Shown here: in pieces, positions 38,485 to 46,620 of the stretch
Numbering within the stretch: position 1 is the first letter of the stretch
Layout of the letters: the number at the start of each line of letters is the position of its first letter
Assembly (NCBI RefSeq): GCF_963676855.1
Contig: NZ_OY781460.1
Location: 2,085,520 to 2,149,519 of the forward strand
Direction of reading: 5' to 3'
From: an uncultured Anaeromusa sp.
GTDB lineage: Bacteria; Bacillota; Negativicutes; Anaeromusales; Anaeromusaceae
DNA length: 64,000 nucleotides
Notes under the pieces: model-generated
What the model saw: only the letters and a program-made list of their open reading frames with translations
What the model was told of the DNA's origin: nothing
Database searches by the model: none
Made by a program: the position numbers and the translations under genes

Positions 38485-38569
38485 AAAGAAAAGCCAGCTT
38501 AGGTCATTTGAAGTGCTCCTTGTCAAGTAGACAGGGGGCATATCAATTAGCCTAGACTGGCTTTTCTTT
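38485..38569. terminator. Two-level fold-back, likely bidirectional terminator
   Basis: Outer arms of 13 bp pair perfectly (38485-38497 with 38557-38569). Nested inside is a second stem of 12 bp with three G-U pairs (38513-38524 with 38530-38541) around AAGTA. On the minus strand it lies immediately after the Met-rich gene and is followed by a T-rich tract, so it should terminate that gene. The inner hairpin resembles ends of some transposable elements, which I cannot verify. Confidence 0.65.
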
Positions 38570-38581
38570 CGATATGTGAAG

Positions 38582-38950
38582 TTATTGATGTTGAGAGTGA
38601 TCTTCCTGTGGTTGTGGTTCATGCTTTTGCATCATCTCATGCATCATAGTCTTCATCATGTCTTTCATTTCTGGATTCTGCATCATGTCTTTCATCATAT
38701 CCATCATCATTGGCTTCATTTCGGGAGAAGTCATCATTTCTTTCATCATATTCATCATCATACTCTTCATTTCTGGTGATGCCATCATCTCATGCATCAT
38801 GTGAGTCCTGTGTTCCGCTGTCATCATAGGACAGTTAACGGGAGGAGAAGTAGTTGTTGCAGTTGGAGCGGCTGAAACCGAAACTGCCATACCAACTAAC
38901 AAACCAGATAAAATCAGTGAACGGGTTAACCGGACTAGATGTTTATTCAT
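38582..38950 (-). CDS. Exported methionine-rich repeat protein
   Basis: From ATG 38950 (AGGAGG 9 bases upstream) the product is 122 residues. Residues 1-27 form a signal peptide ending in VSVSA. The mature 95 residues contain 29 Met in three imperfect repeats of the form MMxSPEMKxMMMxMMKE, one Cys in NCPMM, and a His/Gln-rich tail. Met-rich exported proteins commonly bind Cu(I) or Ag(I), so a periplasmic metal-binding or chaperone role is likely, though this is inference. No copper ATPase, regulator or oxidase is next to it. The repeats are DNA-level as well as protein-level. Confidence 0.82.
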   Translation of the reverse strand: MNKHLVRLTRSLILSGLLVGMAVSVSAAPTATTTSPPVNCPMMTAEHRTHMMHEMMASPEMKSMMMNMMKEMMTSPEMKPMMMDMMKDMMQNPEMKDMMKTMMHEMMQKHEPQPQEDHSQHQ

Positions 38951-39156
38951 GGTACGTCGCCTCCTAATATAGTTTGGTTTACTTTTCTGCGAAAGAATGA
39001 ATAATACCTGCCAAAATAGACTGAAAATTAAAACAAAAATACTTTTGCAAAAAAATGAAATGTTTTTCTTGAAAATGCAGATACGTTTATAAGTGAGAGA
39101 GTAGTTAGCCGGTAGAATAAAATTTGATTGATGGAGTTTAAGGCAAACGAGAGGTA

Positions 39157-40050
39157 TCAACTGAGCGACTTAGTGCAGTTTTTTCCGCTTGCTTTGGCCA
39201 AATATAAACTTTGATCAGCTCGAAGAACTAGAGTAGTGATAGTATCTCCAGGTTTTATATGACTAAGACCTAGGCTTGCGGTAATACTGAGATGCGCATT
39301 TTCGTTTTCTTGTTGAACATGGAATGAATTATTAGCTATAGAGGTTCGAATTCGTTCTGAAATATCCCAAGCTATATTTGGTGCCACATCTGAAAAAGAA
39401 ACGATAAATTCTTCACCTCCATAACGACCAACTATGTCTTGCGACCGTGTCGAGTTAGTCAATATTGTAGAGACTTGTTGGAGTACCATATCACCGGCTT
39501 GGTGGCCAAGATGGTCATTGACTGCTTTGAAATTATCCAAATCAATCATTAATAGTGAAAAGGAAGAGTTTGTGCGTTTGGCGTGCTCGAACTGTTTTTG
39601 TATTAAAATATCAGAATAATGTCGATTGTAAATTTTACAGAGGCCATCTTGTTGAGCTTGTTTTTTTAGTTTTTGCCCTTCGAATTTTTCAGTAACGTCC
39701 ATACAACTGCCGATATAGCCTTCGAAAGTGCCATTTGCGTAATAAGGAACGCCACGGTCATTGATCCAACGGTATTCACCGTCATGGCGACGTAGACGGT
39801 AATCCATCTCAAAACGTTGTCGTAAATCAAACGCAGCATAATAGATAGTTGCACATGATTCTATGTCATCAGGATGAACGTTGCTAAGCCAGCCATTTCC
39901 AAGCTCTTGTTCCATCGTGCGGCCAGTAAATTGTAACCATGTTTCATTAAAGTAATTGCAAAGTTTGTCTGTTCCGGCACGCCAAATCATATTGGGCGAT
40001 GATTCAACAATCAGCCTGTATTGTTGATAATCAAGGGGAGAAAACTTCAT
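39157..40050 (-). CDS. PAS-GGDEF diguanylate cyclase
   Basis: This enzyme makes cyclic-di-GMP. Residues about 10-125 are a PAS domain (SSPNMIWRAGTDKLCNYFN), and residues about 130-297 a GGDEF domain with an intact GGEEF active site. An RSQD sequence five residues before it is a product-inhibition I-site (RxxD). No transmembrane segment is visible, so it is a cytosolic sensor. ATG 40050 is preferred to TTG 40056 for spacing from AAAGGATG. Confidence 0.92.
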   Translation of the reverse strand: MKFSPLDYQQYRLIVESSPNMIWRAGTDKLCNYFNETWLQFTGRTMEQELGNGWLSNVHPDDIESCATIYYAAFDLRQRFEMDYRLRRHDGEYRWINDRGVPYYANGTFEGYIGSCMDVTEKFEGQKLKKQAQQDGLCKIYNRHYSDILIQKQFEHAKRTNSSFSLLMIDLDNFKAVNDHLGHQAGDMVLQQVSTILTNSTRSQDIVGRYGGEEFIVSFSDVAPNIAWDISERIRTSIANNSFHVQQENENAHLSITASLGLSHIKPGDTITTLVLRADQSLYLAKASGKNCTKSLS

Positions 40051-40281
40051 TTGCAATCATCCTTTCGTATATGATAAAAAGAAAATGAATACCACTATTG
40101 CCAGTTAGTGGAAAAATACGACAGGATGTAAAAAAAACCTTTAAGTAAGAGAGGATATATTCTGATTAATTACTATCTTAAGGGGGAATGATAATTAGGA
40201 TTCTATATAAATGGAAAATCCCCGACATCGAAGCTATCGACTATGACTATGTGTTAGAAAGAAACGATACTAGCATACAGG

Positions 40282-40290
40282 TGCTATAAT
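40282..40290 (+). promoter_or_regulatory. Possible extended -10 promoter of the response regulator gene
   Basis: TGCTATAAT is an extended -10 element about 55 bases before the gene at 40346. No -35 match is present at 17-18 bases, so an activator may be needed. Confidence 0.35.
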
Positions 40291-40345
40291 AGTATCAATG
40301 ACTGGTTGAGTATTTGAAAAACGTAGTACTTGAGGAGATGAAACT

Positions 40346-40933
40346 ATGGGAGAGAGGGAAACTATGATTGCTGAATTATCTGTTTTAGTGGTAGATGATT
40401 CACCTTTCGCGCGAACCATGTTATTGAGGACGCTTGTGGATATAGGATTTAGCGAGATGCAGATTTTTCAAGCTCCAAATGGTGAAGAAGTACTGCAAGC
40501 AATGAATGAAAGAGAGTTTTCTTTGGTCATTTTAGATATTGTAATGACAGGGATTGACGGTGTCTCCGTGTTGAGAGAAATAAAGAAAAGGCATCCGCAA
40601 TCGAAGGTGATTATGTGTAGTAGTAGTAATTCGGAAGAAATAATCAAAGAGAGCGTTTTGTTGGGGAGCGATGCATTTATTGTTAAGCCCTATCAAAACG
40701 AAACACTTAAGCGTGTAGTGAATCGAATTATGAATTTGAGTACTATAGAGACGAAGGACGAATCGTTAATTGCTAGATGTCATATTTGCAGCCAGCAGAT
40801 GATTGAAGTGAATTCGAGTGATTTATTAAGCTTTTATTGTCCTCAAAATTGTATGAAGTTGGGACCCTGGTCAAATGTCTTAGCAAATCAAGCAGATTTA
40901 GACAAGGAATATGAAAAAGCAAAGAAAATTTAA
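40346..40933 (+). CDS. CheY-like response regulator with C-terminal four-Cys motif
   Basis: The 195-residue product has a receiver at residues 11-130 with acidic DD17-18, phospho-acceptor D64 (VILDIVMTG) and Lys in FIVKPY. The 60-residue C-terminal extension carries C145-x2-C148 and C165-x3-C169, which looks like a small zinc ribbon rather than an output enzyme or standard HTH. No histidine kinase is adjacent. GAGGAG 8 bases before ATG 40346 supports the start; ATG 40364 is an alternative. The BcrC-like gene follows 42 bases later. Confidence 0.83.
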   Translation: MGERETMIAELSVLVVDDSPFARTMLLRTLVDIGFSEMQIFQAPNGEEVLQAMNEREFSLVILDIVMTGIDGVSVLREIKKRHPQSKVIMCSSSNSEEIIKESVLLGSDAFIVKPYQNETLKRVVNRIMNLSTIETKDESLIARCHICSQQMIEVNSSDLLSFYCPQNCMKLGPWSNVLANQADLDKEYEKAKKI

Positions 40934-40975
40934 GTATTGGGATAATAAGGTTTATTTAATAAATGGAGAATCAAT

Positions 40976-41551
40976 ATGAACTTGTATTTTTTTGAGATAA
41001 TCAATGGAATGGCGTATAAAAGTGTGTTGATGGATAAGGCGATGATCGCTATATCAAATTATCTTCCGTATGTGTTTATGGCTGCGCTGGCTAGCATGTA
41101 TCTTTATGGCGTTTATAAAGAAAGTAAAGCCTTGCGAAGAACTGTAATTGACATGTTGCTGTCTTTTATTATCGGCTATGTGTATCCAGAAGCTAGGCCC
41201 TTTGTAGGGCATACTGTGAACCAACTAATCCAGCATGTACCGAACAGTTCATTTCCAAGCAATCATGCGTTAGGGGCTATGGCCATTGCCTTAGGACTTA
41301 TAGCTCCCTATAGAACTTGCGGCATTGTTTTTGCCGGTTTAGCAATTTTAGTCGGTGTTTCCAGAGTTTATGTTGGCGTGCATTATCCGATTGATATTAT
41401 GGGTGGATTTGGTTTAGCCTTATTGATTAACGCTTGTTACCGGAATGTGTGGCAATATAAAGTGAGAAAGGCATATTTTTACCTTGAAGAAAGTGTACTG
41501 TCAGTTTTTGCGTCCTGCAAAGCGTATCTGTATTGCAAAGGTAATTTATGA
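40976..41551 (+). CDS. PAP2-family undecaprenyl-diphosphatase (BcrC-like)
   Basis: The 191-residue membrane protein has about five transmembrane segments and PAP2 motifs: EARPF, PSNHA with catalytic His, and SRVYVGVHYPIDI. BcrC-type enzymes recycle undecaprenyl diphosphate and give bacitracin resistance. Substrate is inferred from family; another lipid phosphate is possible. Likely co-transcribed with the response regulator before it. Confidence 0.85.
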   Translation: MNLYFFEIINGMAYKSVLMDKAMIAISNYLPYVFMAALASMYLYGVYKESKALRRTVIDMLLSFIIGYVYPEARPFVGHTVNQLIQHVPNSSFPSNHALGAMAIALGLIAPYRTCGIVFAGLAILVGVSRVYVGVHYPIDIMGGFGLALLINACYRNVWQYKVRKAYFYLEESVLSVFASCKAYLYCKGNL

Positions 41552-41616
41552 TACGGAGCGTGAGTAGCTTGTTTTGGGAGAAAGCGAACTTGGCAGCAAA
41601 AGAAAACGAGGCATAC

Positions 41617-41657
41617 AAAAAGGGACAAACTTGCAGTTTGCAAGTTTGTCCCTTTTT
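41617..41657. terminator. Bidirectional intrinsic terminator
   Basis: A perfect 19-bp stem (41617-41635 with 41639-41657) around a 3-base loop, with A-run on one side and T-run on the other. It separates the convergent BcrC-like and VWA genes. Confidence 0.92.
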
Positions 41658-41687
41658 TGCGCCAGAAAGTTATGCTTACTAAATTTT

Positions 41688-43154
41688 TTATATATGGTTT
41701 TTTTCTTGAGAATTCATGGAGTAGCCATCGCGAAAGGCTACATCATTGGCAGCGGCAGTAGCATCTTTACTTTCAACTTGCTTAAGCTGTTTCACGGCGC
41801 CATAGGCTGTCGTCAGGGAGAGGCCTTTGCTGTTACCAGATAGAACCCACAAGGTTTTATAGCCTTTGGGCTGGATCTGAAGGGCTCGTTCACCTTGGCC
41901 GTCCGTAAAATAGATGAGCAAGTTGATGTTATGAAGATTGGCATAGTCAAAGACCGGAGTAAAGCGCGTAGCGCCACGAATTTTCAGTCGTTCTTTAAGA
42001 TCTTTGACTGTTTTTACGGGGGAGATACGGCGAATTTCATCATCACATTCGATTAAAGTGATTTCATGCTTGTAATTTTTGACAATAGCAAAGACTTCTT
42101 GCATGGCTTGCTGAAATTCTTCGTTACTAATACTGCCACTCATATCAAGGGCTACGGCGATGTTAGCCTTATAACTTCTCAGTTCACCCCGCATATCCAA
42201 GCGGTCTGGCTGTCTGCGGTTGCGACGGGCTGTCGTTTTTTGTCTCGTACTGGCTACTGTTCCCAAGACCTGCTTGAGGTACAAGTTCCAAGGCAGTTCG
42301 CTTTTATGGGCGGCGAGAGCTTCTAGCATACTGAGGATATAAGCAGGGGGCGTGCCTTTTTGGGCCTGAAACGCAAGCTTTTCGGTGATTTCCCAAAAGG
42401 TTTTCGCGTCAGTCTCGCTGGATTCTTGCCAGAGATCATGGGTTCGCTCAATTTCGTACTTTGTTTCTACAGCTTCGTCAATGCGGCTGTCATCAAGGGC
42501 GCCGTCAGCATCGGTAGCGAGTAAGTTAATAGCCGCCTGGATTTTTCCGGCGTAATATTCAAAGGTTTCAAAGGGGAGGAGCTGTAACTGGTAATAAGAA
42601 TTGGCCCAGGCTAGTGTTGTCGCGTAAGGAGGCAGATAATCAAGATACGTATTGACGACAATATCCATAGCAATATTTGTGGCAAGTGTTCCGTACTGAC
42701 TTTTGAGGTTTCTAGCTCGTAACAAATGAAGTGACAGCACATGAAGAATTTCGTGCTTGATCGTACTTTCCATTTGCTTTTTTGTGAGAGTTAGAAAAAT
42801 GACGGGATTAAAGTACAAAACATAGTGAGGCGCTTTGAAATTGATGCCAGTGGGGCTAGACATGTCAAAACGGACTTCTCGCTCCATTTGAAACAAAAAA
42901 TAACCATAGAAATTATCTTGAGCGGCCATGAGGCCGAGATTGACTTGATCGATCAGCTGAAAAAAGTTTTCTTTAAAGGCGGCGGGAATCGGAACTTTAC
43001 GGGAAGTGTCTTGCTTGTTGGAACGGAGAAATTCGGTAATGATTGTTTTGGCTTCGTCATAGAGGATTTGCCGCTTTTGGGCAAAGGGAGTTTTTACAGT
43101 AGGAGCTATTGAAACAGGGGTTATTAAATCAGCTTGGAGTGTATGGGGATTCAT
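41688..43154 (-). CDS. VWA protein with N-terminal metallopeptidase-like domain (DUF2201)
   Basis: The 488-residue product joins a DUF2201-type metallopeptidase-like region with the zinc motif HEILH at residues 134-138, to a C-terminal von Willebrand A domain with MIDAS residues DMSGS (337-341) and TDG (417-419). The VWA partner of a MoxR ATPase usually binds target proteins. ATG 43154 lies 4 bases after the stop of the ATPase gene and behind AGGTGAT, so the two are translationally linked. RavA-ViaA of E. coli is a functional analogue, not a close homologue. Confidence 0.87.
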   Translation of the reverse strand: MNPHTLQADLITPVSIAPTVKTPFAQKRQILYDEAKTIITEFLRSNKQDTSRKVPIPAAFKENFFQLIDQVNLGLMAAQDNFYGYFLFQMEREVRFDMSSPTGINFKAPHYVLYFNPVIFLTLTKKQMESTIKHEILHVLSLHLLRARNLKSQYGTLATNIAMDIVVNTYLDYLPPYATTLAWANSYYQLQLLPFETFEYYAGKIQAAINLLATDADGALDDSRIDEAVETKYEIERTHDLWQESSETDAKTFWEITEKLAFQAQKGTPPAYILSMLEALAAHKSELPWNLYLKQVLGTVASTRQKTTARRNRRQPDRLDMRGELRSYKANIAVALDMSGSISNEEFQQAMQEVFAIVKNYKHEITLIECDDEIRRISPVKTVKDLKERLKIRGATRFTPVFDYANLHNINLLIYFTDGQGERALQIQPKGYKTLWVLSGNSKGLSLTTAYGAVKQLKQVESKDATAAANDVAFRDGYSMNSQEKNHI

Positions 43155-43158
43155 TTTA

Positions 43159-44247
43159 TCACCTGCTTGAGCGGTAAGTCGCAAAATAAGATTCGACGAA
43201 AGCATCATCAGCGAGGGCCGCTGCATAGGTTTGTTCATAATTTTGTTTCATATCTTTCATGAGTCCGATCATTAAGTCGGCAGGACAAGCCTGTAAAAAA
43301 TCAATCAGGCGGCTGACTAGCTGGGCGGTTTCATTAGAGTTCTGGTTTATCTGGGTTTCTAGGTGCTTTAGGATGTTTTTCGCTGCGAGGTAGAGTCTCG
43401 TATGACTTTCTGCTTTGATTCGCTGGCGTGCTGTGTCAGATAAGGCTGCGCCAGCAAAAATATCTTCATAGGTAAGGAGCGGCTCATAGTTTGATTCAAC
43501 AAAGCTGACAAATTCTTCGGCAATGAGTCGACCTACATTGCCGCGAATTACATTCAGGAAGACGGAACGAGAAATCGAAGCGGCGTTTTCCTGGTAGATC
43601 TTATAAATACTAGAGATTCGTTCATAACTTCTAGGTGTGGCCCGGAGATCTGACTCGTTGATTTTATGCAGGTTTTCCGGGAATGTAGCAATGAATTCAA
43701 TGACTTTTGCTTCGAGACCGACTTCTGCCGCCCAGTCGAGCCACTGATGGTAATCGGGTTCCATATAGAGCCAGACAAAGCGATTTTCCTGGGCGGCGTC
43801 CATATCGACGACTTGGTAGTCATACTCGGCGCCGTATTTGGCGGAGGGATTCATGGCTGCTAAGATTTTTACGGTTGGCGGCAGAGTAAAGCCGTTAATT
43901 TCCCGGTTTAAGATCAAATTCATTAATTCTTGCTGTACGGCATGTTCACAGCGATTGATTTCATCAATGAATAACAGGACGGTTTCGCCCTGCGCGGCAA
44001 CTTTTTCTAATTCTTTTAATTTATGATGGACGGCATAGACGGTGGTATTGTCTTTCACCGTAGGCAGGCCGCCGATTTCGCCTTCTTTTAAGAGGTTGGC
44101 GTCAATAGTGATGAGATTCCAGCTTTTTTTACGGGCTAGTTCTTTTGCTAAATCGGTCTTGCCAATGCCACTTTCACCGACAATGAGGGGGACTGCTTCG
44201 GTTGCAAGGACTAACTCAGCGCTTGTTAAAGTATTGATAAAATTCAC
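43159..44247 (-). CDS. MoxR-type AAA+ ATPase
   Basis: The 362-residue product is an AAA+ ATPase of the MoxR/dynein-related class: Walker A GESGIGKT (24-31), Walker B LLFIDE (91-96), sensor 1 in KILAAMNPS and Arg-containing C-terminal lid. GTG 44247 has AGGAGGAA just upstream. It lies between the repeat gene and the metallopeptidase/VWA gene on the same strand with gaps of 11 and 4 bases, implying one complex. MoxR proteins act as chaperone-like remodelers of specific protein targets. Confidence 0.9.
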   Translation of the reverse strand: MNFINTLTSAELVLATEAVPLIVGESGIGKTDLAKELARKKSWNLITIDANLLKEGEIGGLPTVKDNTTVYAVHHKLKELEKVAAQGETVLLFIDEINRCEHAVQQELMNLILNREINGFTLPPTVKILAAMNPSAKYGAEYDYQVVDMDAAQENRFVWLYMEPDYHQWLDWAAEVGLEAKVIEFIATFPENLHKINESDLRATPRSYERISSIYKIYQENAASISRSVFLNVIRGNVGRLIAEEFVSFVESNYEPLLTYEDIFAGAALSDTARQRIKAESHTRLYLAAKNILKHLETQINQNSNETAQLVSRLIDFLQACPADLMIGLMKDMKQNYEQTYAAALADDAFVESYFATYRSSR

Positions 44248-44258
44248 AGGGGTTCCTC

Positions 44259-45062
44259 CTACAGTAACTTGAGCTTTTCATCTACTGCGACTCGCTTCGC
44301 TGTTCGACTTCCATACTGATCAAGCAGCAAGAGTCTGTCGATTGCCATAATAGGGCTTTGCTTATCAATGGTGTCGTATGTTAAAAAATCTCTTACGTAT
44401 TTTTCGGAAACCGTTTCTTTGGCAAGCTCTCTTTGTAGGACTTGCTGCAATTCGTCTACAGAGATTTCCTTCATAACGAATTTAATAACGAAAAAATTGA
44501 TGGCGAGAAATTCTAGGATTTTGGCTTTCGTAAGATCATTAATCCATTGAATAGCCCGTTCATTTTGAAGGATTGCAAGGCGCTCAGCTTGGGCTGTAGG
44601 AGCTTTGATATAGCGCAGTGCTTCGTAGCTATGCTGGATGGCGGCTAGCTGGACGGGTTCACTGGGATCTTTGATGAATTTGAGGGCATCGTAATTTTTG
44701 CTTACCGCCAGCAGTTGTAAGGATTCGCTGGGGTTTTTTACATACTTAATCGCCCAGCCGGATTGGTTGAGAGCTTGCTTTATAGCTAGTTCTGAAGGAT
44801 TTTTCAAATAGTCTAAGTTTGTCCAACTAGCTATAATCGCTTTTTGCATCATTTCTTCGGTAGGATTTTCAATGTACTCGATAGCGCGGCTATTGTTGGC
44901 GAAAGCGGCTTGCTTCATTGCTTCTGTAGGAGTTTTAATATGTTTTAACATGAGGCCGTTTTTGTTGACGGCGAGCAGCTTCATCTCATCCGTTGGCTTT
45001 GCAATCGAAGTGATTGCATGGGGATTTTGGCGGATCAATTCCATAAAAGTTGTATTTTCCAT
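44259..45062 (-). CDS. 22-residue helical repeat protein (DUF4116-like)
   Basis: The 267-residue product is built almost entirely from eight to nine tandem repeats of 22 residues, with a consensus like ALKYIKNPSExxxxxAVxxN, giving two short helices per repeat. It resembles DUF4116-type leucine-repeat proteins, which form binding superhelices. The C-terminal 60 residues leave the repeat pattern. First gene of the operon with the MoxR and VWA genes; it probably gives target or partner recognition. Function is not known. Confidence 0.8.
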   Translation of the reverse strand: MENTTFMELIRQNPHAITSIAKPTDEMKLLAVNKNGLMLKHIKTPTEAMKQAAFANNSRAIEYIENPTEEMMQKAIIASWTNLDYLKNPSELAIKQALNQSGWAIKYVKNPSESLQLLAVSKNYDALKFIKDPSEPVQLAAIQHSYEALRYIKAPTAQAERLAILQNERAIQWINDLTKAKILEFLAINFFVIKFVMKEISVDELQQVLQRELAKETVSEKYVRDFLTYDTIDKQSPIMAIDRLLLLDQYGSRTAKRVAVDEKLKLL

Positions 45063-45139
45063 AGGCCACTTTCCTTTAGTTTATATGCTTGCTGTTTTAA
45101 TTATTACTTACGATTTTCTATTAAAGATAAACCAGATTT

Positions 45140-45168
45140 ATTATAGCACTTTCAACTTACAGGGTCTA
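45140..45168 (-). promoter_or_regulatory. Promoter of the repeat-MoxR-VWA operon
   Basis: On the minus strand: -35 TAGACC (45163-45168), 17-base spacer, -10 TATAAT (45140-45145) with an extended TGC. The expected start lies about 70 bases before the first gene. Confidence 0.55.
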
Positions 45169-45236
45169 TTGTATAATATAAAGACGATTTTACAGCAGTT
45201 GAAGAGGAGCGTGCCTTCAAGCGGGAAGAAACGAGG

Positions 45237-45267
45237 GAGACCTCTACCATTCCAAGGTAGAGGTCTC
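45237..45267 (-). terminator. Hairpin after the XRE-desulfoferrodoxin gene
   Basis: A perfect 12-bp stem (45237-45248 with 45256-45267) around a 7-base loop, downstream of the gene ending at 45292. Only short T-tracts follow on the minus strand. Confidence 0.55.
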
Positions 45268-45291
45268 GCGTAAGATCGATGAATATGCTAA

Positions 45292-45876
45292 TTAGATACG
45301 TTGAGAAAAGAGGCCGTGATTCGAGCAATAAAAGAAAAGCTGACCGTGGCCAAGTTTGTGGAAACGTAAAGAAAGATTCCATTCTGGGTATTGCTTCACT
45401 ACGAAGGCTCTATCACCGGTAATATAGGCGACAAAAGAGATATAATGTTCTTTTTGCATTGCGTGTGGAGAGGTTATATAAAGTTCATCTTCAACCGGCT
45501 CAACAGTAAGAGCATGTTCTGGGGTTACTGGTGTAGCAAGTAATTCGGTTAATTTTTTACTACAGCACGATATAGTGGCATCGCCTGTTGCGGTAATTAA
45601 ATTATGACATTGAGGGCAAACATAGAATTTTAGTTTTTTCATATTTCCACCGACCATTTCATTTTGCGTTAAATTGCCTGCTAATAGTTCATCGATATTG
45701 GCGTCAAGAATTTTTGCCAATTCAGATAACAAAGATATGTCAGGGCAGCCAATTCCTCGTTCCCATTTGCTGATTGTTTTGTCACTGATATTCATAAGAT
45801 CGGCAAGTTGTTTTTGAGTCATGACTTTTTCTTTTCGTAGCTTATAAATTATAGCGCCAATTTTTTCACAATCCAT
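45292..45876 (-). CDS. XRE regulator fused to a desulfoferrodoxin-like module
   Basis: The 194-residue product starts with an XRE helix-turn-helix (residues 5-62; LADLMNISDKTISKWERG). It is followed by C87-x2-C90 and C104-C105, the desulforedoxin metal-binding pattern, and then a superoxide-reductase-like domain. In that domain H121, H138 (SPHAM), H144 (EHYI), C184 and H187 (CSNHGLF) match the positions of the five ligands of the SOR iron site. A DNA-binding protein with both iron sites suggests a redox- or superoxide-responsive regulator. ATG 45876 is chosen, 6 bases after GAGGTGAT; ATG 45882 is possible. Confidence 0.85.
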   Translation of the reverse strand: MDCEKIGAIIYKLRKEKVMTQKQLADLMNISDKTISKWERGIGCPDISLLSELAKILDANIDELLAGNLTQNEMVGGNMKKLKFYVCPQCHNLITATGDATISCCSKKLTELLATPVTPEHALTVEPVEDELYITSPHAMQKEHYISFVAYITGDRAFVVKQYPEWNLSLRFHKLGHGQLFFYCSNHGLFSQRI

Positions 45877-46076
45877 TTGCATCACCTCACAAAAGTAGTG
45901 TAGATGATATTTTCGGTATGATCAATCGACGAATCGTAGAGTTCGGCTTCTTTACACGACTTCAGTTCTAGCGATGTGAGAGGGCGGCCAGGCGTAAGAG
46001 AATCATAGTTAGATAGCAAGTGCCCGTATTGAGCGATGGTCGGAGCCGTAAAGACAAAATCACTAGCAAAAACAGT

Positions 46077-46113
46077 AAAAGCCTCTAGAGAAAATCTCTC
46101 TAAAGGCTTTTTT
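46077..46113. terminator. Bidirectional terminator after arsR-type gene
   Basis: Stem AAAAGCCT with TAGAGA pairing to TCTCTA and AGGCTTTT (46077-46091, 46097-46111), ending in a T-run on the + strand and T4 on the minus strand. Confidence 0.8.
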
Positions 46114-46124
46114 GTTCAGATCCT

Positions 46125-46442
46125 TTAAAATCGCTTTAACAGTGCTTGGCTTTGGGTTATTTGTTCTTTTAAAACATCTTCTACATCTGAAATTATTTTG
46201 TGCGTAGTAGGATTTTTCAACCAGTACAGCACGCTAGTTCCTTCGCTTTTGGAGTCAACAATTCCTTGCTTCTTTAGTACATTCAAATGTTGGGACAAGT
46301 TGGACTGTTCTATGTTGAGTTTGGATGCAATGTCTTTCACATACTGATCCTTTTCGAGTAAAATTTTTATTATTTTGATTCGGCTAGGATGAGACATTGC
46401 TTTAAGATAATTTGCTGTCATAGTAGCTATAGCTTTTTCCAT
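46125..46442 (-). CDS. ArsR-family transcriptional regulator
   Basis: The 105-residue winged-helix protein shows the ArsR core LKAMSHPSRIKIIKILL and the recognition helix region LNIEQSNLSQHLNVLKKQGIV. It lacks a Cys-rich metal motif and in fact has no cysteines, so a classic thiol-based ArsR/CadC sensor role is excluded; another ligand or a redox-independent signal is likely. An 8-bp inverted repeat is placed about 50 bases upstream. Confidence 0.9.
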   Translation of the reverse strand: MEKAIATMTANYLKAMSHPSRIKIIKILLEKDQYVKDIASKLNIEQSNLSQHLNVLKKQGIVDSKSEGTSVLYWLKNPTTHKIISDVEDVLKEQITQSQALLKRF

Positions 46443-46492
46443 AAAATATCCCTCCTTGTCATAGTCTTTGCTTAGTTATGGAGACTATATGA

Positions 46493-46517
46493 AATAGTGA
46501 AAGTTATTATCACTATT
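46493..46517. promoter_or_regulatory. Putative ArsR-family operator
   Basis: Inverted repeat AATAGTGA (46493-46500) and TCACTATT (46510-46517) with a 9-base spacer, upstream of the arsR-type gene. Spacing and position fit autoregulation. Confidence 0.5.
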
Positions 46518-46620
46518 ATTTTATTATTGATATCGAATAAAATCAATTTAAAAGTATGTTAACTTACAAAATTGTTATAATTTTCTACTGAAGTCGTTGT
46601 GTTAAGGCGCAATTTTTTTA

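Noticed and set aside
38640..38810. Short repeats in the Met-rich gene as a CRISPR-like array
   Set aside because: The repeats are coding, imperfect and without spacers; they reflect the protein repeat.
46125..46442. ArsR-type gene as an arsenic or cadmium sensor
   Set aside because: The protein has no cysteines and no arsenic or metal efflux gene is adjacent.
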